Assembly (NCBI RefSeq): GCF_900143645.1 | Contig: NZ_FRFD01000010.1 | Location: forward strand, 215,406-279,405 | Length of the DNA: 64,000 nucleotides | Reading direction: 5' to 3' | From: Anaerocolumna xylanovorans DSM 12503 | GTDB lineage: Bacteria > Bacillota > Clostridia > Lachnospirales > Lachnospiraceae | Shown here: positions 8,806 to 17,423 of the stretch, in pieces | How the letters are laid out: every line of letters begins with the position of its first letter | How positions within the stretch are numbered: position 1 is the first letter of the stretch | Position numbers and translations under genes: made by a program | Notes under the pieces: generated by a model | Told to the model about the DNA's origin: nothing | The model's database searches: none | The model's input: the letters and a program-made list of their open reading frames with translations, nothing else

Positions 8806-8811
8806 ATTATA
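8806..8811 (-). promoter_or_regulatory. Probable -10 box of the sugar operon
   Basis: TATAAT reads on the minus strand about 110 bp before the lipoprotein gene. No good -35 is seen at the right distance, which would fit a promoter that needs an activator. One copy of the operator-like repeat lies about 40 bp upstream of it. Confidence 0.4.
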
Positions 8812-8851
8812 TAGTGCCGTATCCATTTTATCTTTATCCGATCGTTGCATA

Positions 8852-8927
8852 TATTTGCACAATCCACATATTTTTATTGCTTTCTTAATAAAAATACCTT
8901 ATGATATCAATATAAATTGTGCAAATA
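8852..8927. promoter_or_regulatory. Inverted 12-bp operator pair between sugar operon and araC gene
   Basis: TATTTGCACAAT at 8852-8863 recurs as its exact reverse complement at 8916-8927, centres 64 bp apart, about six helical turns. The 345-bp gap 8695-9039 between the divergent genes otherwise holds only A/T-rich DNA. This arrangement fits binding and possible looping by the AraC-family protein encoded at 9040. Confidence 0.6.
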
Positions 8928-9039
8928 GACAATAAATCAGCTCATTTCGAAATATATATATTCTTTTCACGTCACAATGTACTATTTTCATCTTAAAATC
9001 TTTTCCATCCTATAACAATTTAACAAAGGGAGGAATATC

Positions 9040-9930
9040 ATGGCATACGAAAGTATTCGGCTGGAACAACCATTTGTAATAAATAATATTGTAACTATTC
9101 ATTATTTTGAATATATGAGTGACTTCTACTTTCCAGGCGAATTCCATGACTTTTGGGAATTACTCTGTGTGGACAAGGGAGAAGTTGATGTCGTCGCCGA
9201 TAAAGACCGCTATACATTAAAGAAAGATGAAGTTATCTTCCATAAGCCTAACGAGTTTCATAACGTAAAAGCAGGAAAAAATGCTCCTAATCTTGTTGTT
9301 ATTTCATTTCTATGCGATTCGAAAAGTATGCATTTTTTTGAAAATAGGATATTGGTTATTAATGAAATAGAAAGACAATTGTTTGCCCAGATAATAAATG
9401 AAGCCAAAAATACCTATGTAAACAGACTGAATGATCCTTATTATGAAAAATTAAACCGGGCAGAGTCCGTTCCTTTTGGGGCAGAGCAATTGATAAAAAC
9501 ATGCCTTGAACAAGTGTTGATCCTGCTATATAGAAGATACCATTTAGACAATTCTATTAACAATTATTTTAATAAAACCGTAGAAAAAAGCACTGAAACG
9601 GCCCTCAAAGAAGTTCTTACATACTTGGAAAATAATATGCCGAATCATATTACAATCCAAGAAATATGCAAGAACAATCTTATCAGCCGTTCCCAATTAC
9701 AGAAAATGTTTCATTCTAATTTTCATTGCGGCGTAATTGACTACTTTAATAAAATCAAAGTAGACGAGGCCAAACAATTAATTCGAAATAGAAATATGAA
9801 TTTCACCCAGATTGCCGACTACTTAGGCTATAGTTCCATACATTATTTCTCGAGACAGTTTAAAAATATTACAGGAATGAATCCTACGGAATATGCTTAT
9901 TCAATAAAGGTATTATCCGAAAAGTCATAA
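9040..9930 (+). CDS. AraC-family transcriptional regulator with cupin sensor domain
   Basis: A 296-residue regulator. Residues about 20-110 form a cupin-like sugar-sensing domain (FPGEFHDFWELLCVDKGEV, with DEVIFHKPNEFHN). Residues about 190-292 carry the two AraC helix-turn-helix units, including QIADYLGYSSIHYFSRQFK. It is transcribed away from the sugar operon and is the likely controller of it. GGGAGG precedes the ATG by 7 nt. Its stop is only 3 bp from the stop of the convergent purH gene, with no terminator between them. Confidence 0.9.
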   Translation: MAYESIRLEQPFVINNIVTIHYFEYMSDFYFPGEFHDFWELLCVDKGEVDVVADKDRYTLKKDEVIFHKPNEFHNVKAGKNAPNLVVISFLCDSKSMHFFENRILVINEIERQLFAQIINEAKNTYVNRLNDPYYEKLNRAESVPFGAEQLIKTCLEQVLILLYRRYHLDNSINNYFNKTVEKSTETALKEVLTYLENNMPNHITIQEICKNNLISRSQLQKMFHSNFHCGVIDYFNKIKVDEAKQLIRNRNMNFTQIADYLGYSSIHYFSRQFKNITGMNPTEYAYSIKVLSEKS

Positions 9931-9933
9931 AAT

Positions 9934-11487
9934 TCAGTGCTTAAAATGTCTCATTCCGGTAAATACCATAGCGATTCCGTACTCATTGCATTTCTTAATG
10001 GAATCCTCGTCACGGATAGAACCGCCGGGCTGGATAATTGCTGTTATTCCTCCTTCATGGGCTGCTTCTACGCAGTCATCAAAGGGGAAGAAAGCATCGG
10101 AGGCAAGTACTGCACCATGTGAAGCATCCTCACTTATTAATTCCCTGCTGTGTTCTATGCTTTGCTTTGCCGCCCAGATACGGTTCACCTGTCCGGGTCC
10201 GATTCCAATCGACTGCTTATCCTTTGCCAGGGCAATACCGTTGGATTTTACAAACTTTACGACCTTCATGGCAAAGAGCAGGTCTTCCATTTCTTTATCC
10301 GTGGGCTTTCTATCTGTTACGACCTTTATCTCTGCTTCCTCTAACAGCTTACTGTCTATGGTCTGAACGATAAGCCCGCCGTTCACCTTCTTTAAGTCAT
10401 AGGCATTTTCATCCTGAGCTGCTTCGATATCTGCAAGCTGTAATACCCTGACATTTTTCTTACCCTTTAAGATTTCAAGGGCTTCTGCCTCAAAGCCCGG
10501 TGCTACGATTACTTCTAAGAAGATTTTACTCATCTCGTTTGCCATATAAGCCGTTACGGTACGGTTTACTACTACAATTCCGCCAAAAATGGATACCTTG
10601 TCTGCCTGATATGTCTTGTCCCAGGCCGCATCAATAGTATCTGCACTTCCGACACCGCAAGGGTTTCCATGCTTGCAGGCAACTACGGTAGGCTCGCTGA
10701 ATTCCTTTAATAATTCCAAGGCTCCGTTGGTGTCGTTGATATTGTTAAAGGACAGTTCCTTTCCGTTAAGCTGCAGGGCATCCACAATAGAACCTTTCTT
10801 CTTTCCGATTTCACGGTAGAAGGCTGCTTTCTGATGAGGATTTTCTCCATATCTCATATCCTGTACTTTCTCATAGGTAAGGGTCAGAGTCTTAGGAAGG
10901 CTGGTATCTTTTCTTTCCTTCTTCAGATAATCGGCAATCATGGTATCATAATTGGAGGTATGCATAAATACCTTCTGCATCAGGCAGAACTTCGTATCAA
11001 GACTTACTTTTCCATCTGCCTTTAATTCGGAAAGTACCTTTTCATAGTCGGAAGGATCTGTCACTACCGCAACATCCTGATAATTCTTGGCTGCACTGCG
11101 AAGCATGGTAGGACCGCCGATATCGATATTTTCAACGGCTTCTTCTCTGGTTACACCTTCCTTTAGGATAGTTGCCTTAAAGGGATAGAGATTTACAATA
11201 ACAAAATCAATGGGTTCAATATGAAGTTCCTCTAACTGCTTCATATGCTCTTCTTTTCCTCTCATGGCAAGAAGTCCGGCATGGATGGCAGGATGCAGGG
11301 TCTTTACCCTTCCGTCAAGGCATTCGGGGAATCCTGTCACTTCGGAAACCTCAACAGCTTTGATGCCTTCCTCCTTCAGCTTCTTATAGGTTCCTCCCGT
11401 TGACAGAATCTGAATACCAAGGGCCTCCAGTTCCTTTGCGAATTCCACAATTCCTGTTTTGTCCGATACGCTGATTAATGCTCTCAT
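9934..11487 (-). CDS. purH: Bifunctional AICAR formyltransferase / IMP cyclohydrolase
   Basis: A full-length 517-residue PurH, carrying out the last two steps of purine synthesis (AICAR to FAICAR to IMP). The N-terminal MGS-like cyclohydrolase domain covers about residues 1-150 (LISVSDKTGIVEFAKELEAL, STGGTYKKL), and the formyltransferase domain the rest, with the conserved KHGNPCGVG segment. It is monocistronic here, with AAGGAGAG before the ATG. The leader contains a ZTP riboswitch, so expression should rise when 10-formyl-THF is short and AICAR/ZTP builds up. Confidence 0.97.
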   Translation of the reverse strand: MRALISVSDKTGIVEFAKELEALGIQILSTGGTYKKLKEEGIKAVEVSEVTGFPECLDGRVKTLHPAIHAGLLAMRGKEEHMKQLEELHIEPIDFVIVNLYPFKATILKEGVTREEAVENIDIGGPTMLRSAAKNYQDVAVVTDPSDYEKVLSELKADGKVSLDTKFCLMQKVFMHTSNYDTMIADYLKKERKDTSLPKTLTLTYEKVQDMRYGENPHQKAAFYREIGKKKGSIVDALQLNGKELSFNNINDTNGALELLKEFSEPTVVACKHGNPCGVGSADTIDAAWDKTYQADKVSIFGGIVVVNRTVTAYMANEMSKIFLEVIVAPGFEAEALEILKGKKNVRVLQLADIEAAQDENAYDLKKVNGGLIVQTIDSKLLEEAEIKVVTDRKPTDKEMEDLLFAMKVVKFVKSNGIALAKDKQSIGIGPGQVNRIWAAKQSIEHSRELISEDASHGAVLASDAFFPFDDCVEAAHEGGITAIIQPGGSIRDEDSIKKCNEYGIAMVFTGMRHFKH

Positions 11488-11537
11488 TTTCGCTCTCCTT
11501 TTCCTTTGGGTTAGAAAATATAGGGATTTTTTTCCAA

Positions 11538-11593
11538 CAAAAAACCGCCCTGGTAACCTGGTAATCGTCCTATTACCAGAGCTGCCCAGGCGG
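11538..11593 (-). terminator. Riboswitch-controlled terminator before purH
   Basis: On the minus strand CCGCCTGG (from 11593) can pair with CCAGGGCGG, followed at once by TTTTTT (complement of 11539-11544). Between the arms lies an inner hairpin, CTGGTAAT with ATTACCAG. The 5' arm is part of the conserved CCGCCTGGGCA of the aptamer, so ligand binding and termination exclude each other. Confidence 0.88.
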
Positions 11594-11656
11594 TCGGCAT
11601 ATCATATTTTTGTACTCCCTATGGGTAAGCTCCCATTTCCGCCAGTCATACAAAAT
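11580..11656 (-). promoter_or_regulatory. ZTP (pfl) riboswitch aptamer controlling purH
   Basis: Read on the minus strand, the leader shows the pfl/ZTP consensus in order: P1 arm TTTTGTA, conserved GACTGGCGG, hairpin ATGGG...CCCAT, AGGGAG, second P1 arm TACAAAA, a short variable stem, and the hallmark CCGCCTGGGCAG (complement of 11582-11593). Known members bind ZTP/AICAR and turn on one-carbon and purine genes, purH among them. The 299-bp gap 11488-11786 is fully accounted for by this element, the purH ribosome site and an upstream leader segment. Confidence 0.93.
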
Positions 11657-11786
11657 CTATCTTTAGTCTACAATATTTAAGGCCGGATGGCAAGCCCCGG
11701 CAATTAAAAAATATCCTGCTGTTTTCTTAAAATTTTTGTTCAATATTATTCGGATACCCTCATCTCTAAAGTTATCCTATGGCCGT

Positions 11787-12464
11787 TTATTTTTGCAGCC
11801 TCTTTTTAAGTTTTAAGCAGTCATTCAGATGTCCTGACTGGTGCCTGGTAATTGGCATAAGAAGAATTCCGGCGACATTTTTCTTTCCCCAGAAATCAAG
11901 GAGCCAGATGGAACCTTCCTGTTCCGTTACACCGCCTTCTTCCAGGATTCTTGCAATGCTTTCCTTTCTTATCTTTTTCTTTAAATCAGGAGCCGTAAGA
12001 CCATTTATTATCTGCTTGGTCCGAAGGCCTACGGCATCCCGGTAATTCTTTAGCTCTGTCATGTCTAAATTACGGCTTAAAGAAAGAATTTCATCATCCG
12101 TCATTGCATTGCCTGTGTCTTTTACGTTAACTCCAAGACGCTCTAACCATTGCCCGTTTAATACCTGTTCACCCTCGTGAATTAAAATATTGGCTGTAAT
12201 GTCTTCAATCCGCGTGACGTGCCAGATATTCCAGGCAACTGTTACATCCTTTGCTGTGGGCATCGTAATAAAAGCTTTTTCGGTAAGCCCCTCCCATACT
12301 TCGTCCATGAGAGTTGGCTGTAGACCCGATGTCACTTCTGATGAATGAACCATGGAATGCAATTCCAAACAAATCTTTTTTGCGTCCTCATACTTTTCAG
12401 GCTTTGCTATCAGCTCTTTCAGCTGTGCCTGTTTTGGATTCCAATCTGTCCCCGGCTGAAACAT
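11787..12464 (-). CDS. DinB-like four-helix metal-binding protein
   Basis: The frame is open further upstream, but AAAGGAG lies 7 nt before the ATG at 12464, giving 225 residues beginning MFQPGTDWNPKQAQ. Spaced histidines fit the DinB/YfiT metal triad: His36/His40 in LELHSMVHSS, His82 in WHVTRIED, and His208/His212 in RHQSGHLND. Such proteins often act as thiol-dependent S-transferases or resistance factors, but the activity here is unknown. It appears to be transcribed alone, about 140 bp downstream of the Big_2 protein gene. Confidence 0.7.
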   Translation of the reverse strand: MFQPGTDWNPKQAQLKELIAKPEKYEDAKKICLELHSMVHSSEVTSGLQPTLMDEVWEGLTEKAFITMPTAKDVTVAWNIWHVTRIEDITANILIHEGEQVLNGQWLERLGVNVKDTGNAMTDDEILSLSRNLDMTELKNYRDAVGLRTKQIINGLTAPDLKKKIRKESIARILEEGGVTEQEGSIWLLDFWGKKNVAGILLMPITRHQSGHLNDCLKLKKRLQK

Positions 12465-12604
12465 AAAAGCTCCTTTCAATGCAATTCTTACATAAACAAA
12501 TTCTTCTCTGTTTAGTGTGAATTCTGCATATAGTATATCATGGGAAATAGAAGACTGGCAAACATTATATATCATGTTATGCCAGTCTTCTGTCTTAAAA
12601 ACAC

Positions 12605-13240
12605 CTACTCTGTTACAATAACTTTAATTTTGGTTGTCAACCCGCTTTGACTGGTAGCCGTTATAATGGCGGAACCTGCTTTTACTCCTGCAACAAGACC
12701 ATTGTATGAAACCTTGGCAACACTTGTTTTACCGGATTTCCATGTGATTTTTGAAGTACCTTCCGTCAGTTCTGCCCCCAATTGCAGTGTTTTACCCTTC
12801 TTTAATTTGGCGGTCATTATAATTTCCGAAGCAGTGGTTTTTTTAAAGCTTGTCGTTAAATTATAAGAACGGCCATATGAGGAGTATATTGATATAATAT
12901 AGGTCCCTTTCTCCAAACTGATTTGCTGCACATCCTTACCTACATAATCATTTGGATTTGAGTTTGAATATATCCCTTCACCATTTTCGTTATATACATT
13001 AATAGAAAGATAATCTCCTGAATTTCTGGTAGTTGTCAGTGTCAATGTTCCTTTTCCTGTAATGTCAACAGAATAGTAGTTCGTTCCATTCTCTTTAATT
13101 GTAACATCATTTAAAACTTCAAAGTTTGAAATGGAGGTTGCCAAATCCGCCATGTTTGCTGCCTTTACATTCGTTGTAAACATTGTCATCATCATGGCTG
13201 CTGCTATGCATACAGCCATTATTCTCTTTGATATCTTCAT
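12605..13240 (-). CDS. Secreted PPC-like and Ig-like (Big_2) domain protein
   Basis: A 211-residue exported protein. A signal peptide ends near residue 27 (TNVKAA). Residues about 40-130 resemble a pre-peptidase C-terminal (PPC) beta-sandwich (YYSVDITGKGTLTLTTT), and residues about 138-210 form one bacterial Ig-like group 2 domain (LKKGKTLQLGAELTEG, VAKVSYNGLVAGVKAGSAII). There is no sortase signal or membrane anchor. It lies 50 bp after the CHAP hydrolase gene and may be co-transcribed with it. Probably wall- or carbohydrate-associated; specific function unknown. Confidence 0.75.
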   Translation of the reverse strand: MKISKRIMAVCIAAAMMMTMFTTNVKAANMADLATSISNFEVLNDVTIKENGTNYYSVDITGKGTLTLTTTRNSGDYLSINVYNENGEGIYSNSNPNDYVGKDVQQISLEKGTYIISIYSSYGRSYNLTTSFKKTTASEIIMTAKLKKGKTLQLGAELTEGTSKITWKSGKTSVAKVSYNGLVAGVKAGSAIITATSQSGLTTKIKVIVTE

Positions 13241-13290
13241 CCCTTTATCCTCCGAAATTGAATTTTCATGTTTTATTAGATTTTTATATT

Positions 13291-15474
13291 TTAGTAATTT
13301 GGCTGGTCAATATAAATATATCCAAGCAAATAACCGGTATTGGCAATCGCAGAATATTTGAAGGTATAGCCGCCATATACGGATTGGGATACGTAGACTG
13401 TACCATTCTCTATTTTTTCTACTACTGCCACATGTCCTGCTCCATCAGAATAAGGCAGATTAGTATTCCAAACTGCAATTGCTCCAACTCTTGCTTCGGA
13501 ACCGTATTTATATTTTCCGCTGCTTATATTATCACTCCACCACGTACAGGCATTATGCGTAAAATATCCACCAGGCAGCTGTTTGCCGTATATCTCCCAA
13601 ATTCTTCCCCATGCATAAGCAGTGCAGTTAGGCATTCCCCAGCCACTTGCATAATAAATATTTTGATTGGAATAGTAGTGATAGTCACTGGAGGCAGGTG
13701 CGGTGGTTCGGATTGTAAAGGATACGCTGCCTGTATCAGCACCGCTGCCAGGATTATTAAAGGTAATATAATCCCCATGGGAGTACCCTTCAACAGTTCC
13801 CCCTGTATTTCTATCCGTTCCTCTGACTTTGTACCACCCGTTTTGTATATCTCCTATTACCGTAACTTTTTGTCCCTCTTTAAAGCCACCAATTGAATTG
13901 GCAGAGGTCGAGGCGCTACTTCTTACAAACACTCCCTGCCCTCCGGTATTGTATACATAGGCTTCTTTTTCTGTAACCGCCGCAGGTACTGCCGGTGTGA
14001 TATACCACCTTTGCAGGCTGTTGTTCACATCATAGCTGCCTGCCACTAATGCAGCACTCTGTGATGCAGAGGAAGCCTGTACCACGATACCCGTATTGGA
14101 AGCCAGCCGGAGTACGCAGGAACCATCCCCAAACTGTTCTATATAAAAGTGCTGTGCAGGATAATCATTATGGTCGTAAATGTCCACTTTACAGCCGGAT
14201 TTTAATGCTCCTGTTGTAGAATTATTTGTTCTCATGATATCCAGTACTTTTGTTGTTGCACAGCCTGCAATCAGACTTACGGTTCCGTCATCATGATTTT
14301 CAACATACCATTGTTGTGCCGGTGTTTGATTAGACGAATATACTTGCACCGCTGTCCCATTCTTCTGTCCCGCTCCTGTAACATCCATTACCAGGCCGGT
14401 ATTATCCTTTAGGGCCAGTGTATAGTATTGACCAGGTAAAGAAATTCTGCTTGAAGAAGCAGCTGGTGCAGGCGTTGGTGTTGGGGTAGGACTGGGTGCA
14501 GCTGTTGGTGTCGGAGTAACCTTAGGGCTGGGTGTAGCTGTTGGTGTCGGAGTAGCCTTAGGACTGGGTGTAGCTGTTGGTGTCGGAGTAGCCTTAGGAC
14601 TGGGTGTAACTGTTGGCGTTGGTGTAAGATTCGCTTTTACCGTAACCAAACATTCTGCCTGCTTACCATTGGGCAGGCTGACAGTAATTTCAGCTGTTCC
14701 TGCCCCTGTTGCAAGAATATTACCGTCATTATCCACCTGGGCTACTCCTTCGTTACTGCTGTCCCAGAACAAAGCATCATCTTCTGAATCTTCCGGTGCA
14801 ATTCTGGCATTAAGGTGCTTTTCATCTCCCACCCCTAACGTAATACTGGTACTATCCAATGTAACGGAGGTTTGTATTTCTCCATTTGCTAATACGGTTA
14901 CCGTACAACTGCTCTTTACACCATTGCCTGTTTGGGCCGTAATGATAGCCGTTCCTTCATCCATGGGAAACACTGTACCTTCATCATCTACAAAGGCCAC
15001 ATCTTCATCACTTGAACTCCATGATATATCTCTGTCCCCTGCGTTAGCAGGTACTACCAAAGCACTTAGTGTAAGGGTATCATCCAAAGTGATTTCAGCT
15101 TTTGTCTTATTTAAGGTAATGGATTTTACTGTAACCTTCTTTTCTTTTACAGTCACCTTACAGGAAGCTGATTTGCCATTTGAAAGGGAAGCTTTGATTA
15201 AGGCCGTCCCTGCTGCAACCGCTTTTACCTTTCCTGCGGAAGAAACTACTGCTACTTTCTTATTGCTTGAAGTCCATTTCACTTTCCCGCTGCTGCCGGA
15301 AGGCGTAACCGCAGCTTTTATGCTTTTACTCTCTCCGACCTGTAAAGTGAACGTTTTTACATTCAAGGTGATTTTCTTTGCCGCTGCTGCATTTACTATG
15401 TAAGGACTTGTTGTAATGGTGTAAAAAATCAGGCAAAGAGTCAGGAGCATTGAGATAACTTTTTTGTTTTTCAT
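13291..15474 (-). CDS. Secreted modular cell-wall hydrolase: 3x Big_2, Thr/Pro linker, ricin-type lectin, SH3b, CHAP
   Basis: This 727-residue exported protein has a signal peptide (1-31), three Big_2 domains (about 35-110, 117-195, 203-280), a Thr/Pro-rich repeat linker (284-338), a ricin-type beta-trefoil (349-495, with QQWYVENHDDGT), an SH3b domain (503-575) and a C-terminal CHAP domain (about 600-727). CHAP is an NlpC/P60-like amidase or endopeptidase acting on peptidoglycan; the nucleophile is Cys617 in MPNCTAYAWGR and the base His681 in GHVAVVE. The beta-trefoil suggests binding to a wall glycan. GGGGGA lies before the ATG. It is followed by another Big_2 protein gene. Likely an autolysin or a lytic enzyme aimed at other cells. 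Confidence 0.9.
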   Translation of the reverse strand: MKNKKVISMLLTLCLIFYTITTSPYIVNAAAAKKITLNVKTFTLQVGESKSIKAAVTPSGSSGKVKWTSSNKKVAVVSSAGKVKAVAAGTALIKASLSNGKSASCKVTVKEKKVTVKSITLNKTKAEITLDDTLTLSALVVPANAGDRDISWSSSDEDVAFVDDEGTVFPMDEGTAIITAQTGNGVKSSCTVTVLANGEIQTSVTLDSTSITLGVGDEKHLNARIAPEDSEDDALFWDSSNEGVAQVDNDGNILATGAGTAEITVSLPNGKQAECLVTVKANLTPTPTVTPSPKATPTPTATPSPKATPTPTATPSPKVTPTPTAAPSPTPTPTPAPAASSSRISLPGQYYTLALKDNTGLVMDVTGAGQKNGTAVQVYSSNQTPAQQWYVENHDDGTVSLIAGCATTKVLDIMRTNNSTTGALKSGCKVDIYDHNDYPAQHFYIEQFGDGSCVLRLASNTGIVVQASSASQSAALVAGSYDVNNSLQRWYITPAVPAAVTEKEAYVYNTGGQGVFVRSSASTSANSIGGFKEGQKVTVIGDIQNGWYKVRGTDRNTGGTVEGYSHGDYITFNNPGSGADTGSVSFTIRTTAPASSDYHYYSNQNIYYASGWGMPNCTAYAWGRIWEIYGKQLPGGYFTHNACTWWSDNISSGKYKYGSEARVGAIAVWNTNLPYSDGAGHVAVVEKIENGTVYVSQSVYGGYTFKYSAIANTGYLLGYIYIDQPNY
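14501..14608 (-). repeat. Three 36-bp tandem repeats encoding the Thr/Pro linker
   Basis: Units 14501-14536, 14537-14572 and 14573-14608 are nearly identical and encode 12 residues each (TPTATPSPKATP pattern); shorter diverged copies flank them. The length is a multiple of 3, so copy-number changes would alter linker length without a frameshift. Confidence 0.92.
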
Positions 15475-15593
15475 AAATATCCCCCTATTATAAGATTTTG
15501 TAAAACTAATTCCTGCCAGGTATATATAGTAATTCTATTGTCAAATGCATTCCCTTTCAATATGTGCCACTTACTGTGCCAGGAAAAAGTCGC

Positions 15594-15634
15594 AAAAAAA
15601 CCACCTCTATGCCGGTATAGCATAAAAGGTGATT
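15594..15634 (-). terminator. Terminator after the XRE regulator gene
   Basis: On the minus strand CACCTTTTATGC pairs with GCATAGAGGTG around a short loop, followed by GTTTTTTTGCG. It lies directly after the stop at 15653. Confidence 0.8.
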
Positions 15635-15652
15635 TTAGAGTATTTATTTACT

Positions 15653-17065
15653 TTATAAAAGACTCCTTAGATATTCGATTGTTTCCTCTTCTGATTTTAT
15701 ATACTGCATTTTATCCAAGTTCTCAAAAAAATCAACAAACATTTCATTGATACTGCTCTCTTCCAGAGTGACAAATTTTCTGCGGAATTGTCCATCCGGC
15801 TTTTGAAAGATAACCCCTCCCCCAATCTCTATATGGATAATTACATCTGATTCGTAATGAAATTTCATGTCGTCAAACAAACGGTTATGTACATAAAAGA
15901 GAGTCCTGCTGTCACAGAGGCTTTGAATTAACTCCCTGCTCTCTGCTTCCGTCAACTGCCGGTACAGCTCAGGCGGATATTCATTGTCCCTGCCGGTTTT
16001 CATGAACTGAACTACTCCTTTCTTCGTAAAGAAGGCTTCACATGCATGCTTTTCATATTCTACCGTTCTGCGTTCAATGTCAGATATTATATTTTCAATT
16101 AAAGCGTCACGATCCGGTATCTCCTGTATAAGCATTTTATCCAGGAATTCTCTTGTAAAACCAATTCCAAAGCAGGGGTTTTGATTTATAAAATACATAA
16201 AATTCTTGTTCATGATTGAATTCATATATTCTTCTACCGTGCCGCAGTTTGTACTGATACATTTGCATTGCTTTGACATATTTTCGTATAATTCTGAATA
16301 AAAACCGTAAATTTCCCTTTCACGGTAGATTATTCCCTCCTTCCCGCCATAGGAAAAAAGAATTACAAACTCTCCGGTCAAAATTATATTTGGCAATACT
16401 GACATGCTATTGATATGGTGTTCTGCATGTTCATAATATACCTTTAATTTATAATCAGGCAGGCAAAATGCCATGGGTAATATTTCTTTTAAGTATTTCA
16501 GGTTATTCACAATGGTGTCCTTTTGTTTATGAAAGCATACCAGCTGTGTTACTGATAAAGCAGGGTATTCCGAATATTCCAGTAAGGCTTCCAACAAAAA
16601 ATGATATCTTGGCTGCATGCACATGCGGACTTCAAACTTCTCTTTCAAGGCTTCATATTTAAGAATATTCCGGATATACATCTGGAGCTCAATTTCACTC
16701 TTTGCTATATAAACTGTTTTATCATCACTTATCCCACAATTAATGACGAATTGGGAAGAATCCATATGAAATGAGGTATATTCATTAAGGTTCTCCAGTA
16801 ATTCTTTTACACCCTCACGTTGGAGGAATGCCTCCTTACCGATCCGCTCCATATTCCATAACCGAATCAGTTCCATTTTTTCATCCACTGCCAGCAACAG
16901 CTTATCCGCAATCTCTTCTACCGTTTCCAGATTCTGCGGGAGCCGCTTCCCTTTCTCATATTTGTAGAATACGGTCCTCTCAATACCACACAGCTTTGCG
17001 AAAGAAGCGGTGTTATGTCCATTTCTGCCCAGATAGGACTCAAGTTTTTCCGAAAATTCCGACAT
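15653..17065 (-). CDS. XRE-family helix-turn-helix regulator with large C-terminal domain of unknown type
   Basis: A 470-residue protein. Residues about 5-60 form an XRE helix-turn-helix (TASFAKLCGIERTVFYKYEKG). The remaining 400 residues have no membrane segment and no domain I recognise, and are likely a ligand- or protein-sensing part. AAAGGAG precedes the ATG. It is single, with its own terminator, upstream of the CHAP hydrolase gene in the same orientation and divergent from the Lit-like gene; either could be a target, but no operator is evident. Confidence 0.75.
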   Translation of the reverse strand: MSEFSEKLESYLGRNGHNTASFAKLCGIERTVFYKYEKGKRLPQNLETVEEIADKLLLAVDEKMELIRLWNMERIGKEAFLQREGVKELLENLNEYTSFHMDSSQFVINCGISDDKTVYIAKSEIELQMYIRNILKYEALKEKFEVRMCMQPRYHFLLEALLEYSEYPALSVTQLVCFHKQKDTIVNNLKYLKEILPMAFCLPDYKLKVYYEHAEHHINSMSVLPNIILTGEFVILFSYGGKEGIIYREREIYGFYSELYENMSKQCKCISTNCGTVEEYMNSIMNKNFMYFINQNPCFGIGFTREFLDKMLIQEIPDRDALIENIISDIERRTVEYEKHACEAFFTKKGVVQFMKTGRDNEYPPELYRQLTEAESRELIQSLCDSRTLFYVHNRLFDDMKFHYESDVIIHIEIGGGVIFQKPDGQFRRKFVTLEESSINEMFVDFFENLDKMQYIKSEEETIEYLRSLL

Positions 17066-17423
17066 GCTTTTATCTCCTTTAAGTACGTTATTTAAAATTC
17101 CTCTTTGAATTGGTTTGGCTGCTTTGCCAAGAGATATTTCTACGATTTGCTTATAAGAATGTTTTATAGATAATACTTGTAATATATTGGTTTTTATTTC
17201 ACTACGTACGTTTAGATTTATTTTCTATTTTTATATTATCATTATGCTTATAAATCTGCAAGTGAAACCCTGTCTTTTCCCACATCAGGGGTATAAAAGA
17301 TTGCCATGTGTTTTCGAGAAATACAGATATATTTGCTTAATTGAAAAAAGAATTATATAATAGGTAATAGTTGATCAAAACTCTAAATGTTCTTACTATG
17401 CATGTCTTGAAAGGATTGCTTAT
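17066..17423. other. Divergent intergenic region, no gene seen
   Basis: The 358-bp gap between the XRE regulator and the Lit-like gene is A/T-rich and holds no credible reading frame or hairpin with a T-run. Two sites share TACGT (around 17085 and 17212, the second being the palindrome ACGTACGT), but this is too little to call an operator. Confidence 0.5.

Noticed and set aside
13183..13896. 237-codon plus-strand frame opposite the CHAP domain
   Set aside because: Antisense to a clearly real gene, no family resemblance and no ribosome site.
14501..14608. 36-bp repeats that could suggest a CRISPR array
   Set aside because: The copies are directly contiguous without spacers and are an in-frame part of a Thr/Pro linker.
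14669..15403. 244-codon open frame on the plus strand within the Big_2 region
   Set aside because: It lies entirely antisense to the modular hydrolase gene, has no ribosome site and encodes low-complexity Ser/Val/Ala sequence; it is a codon-usage shadow.
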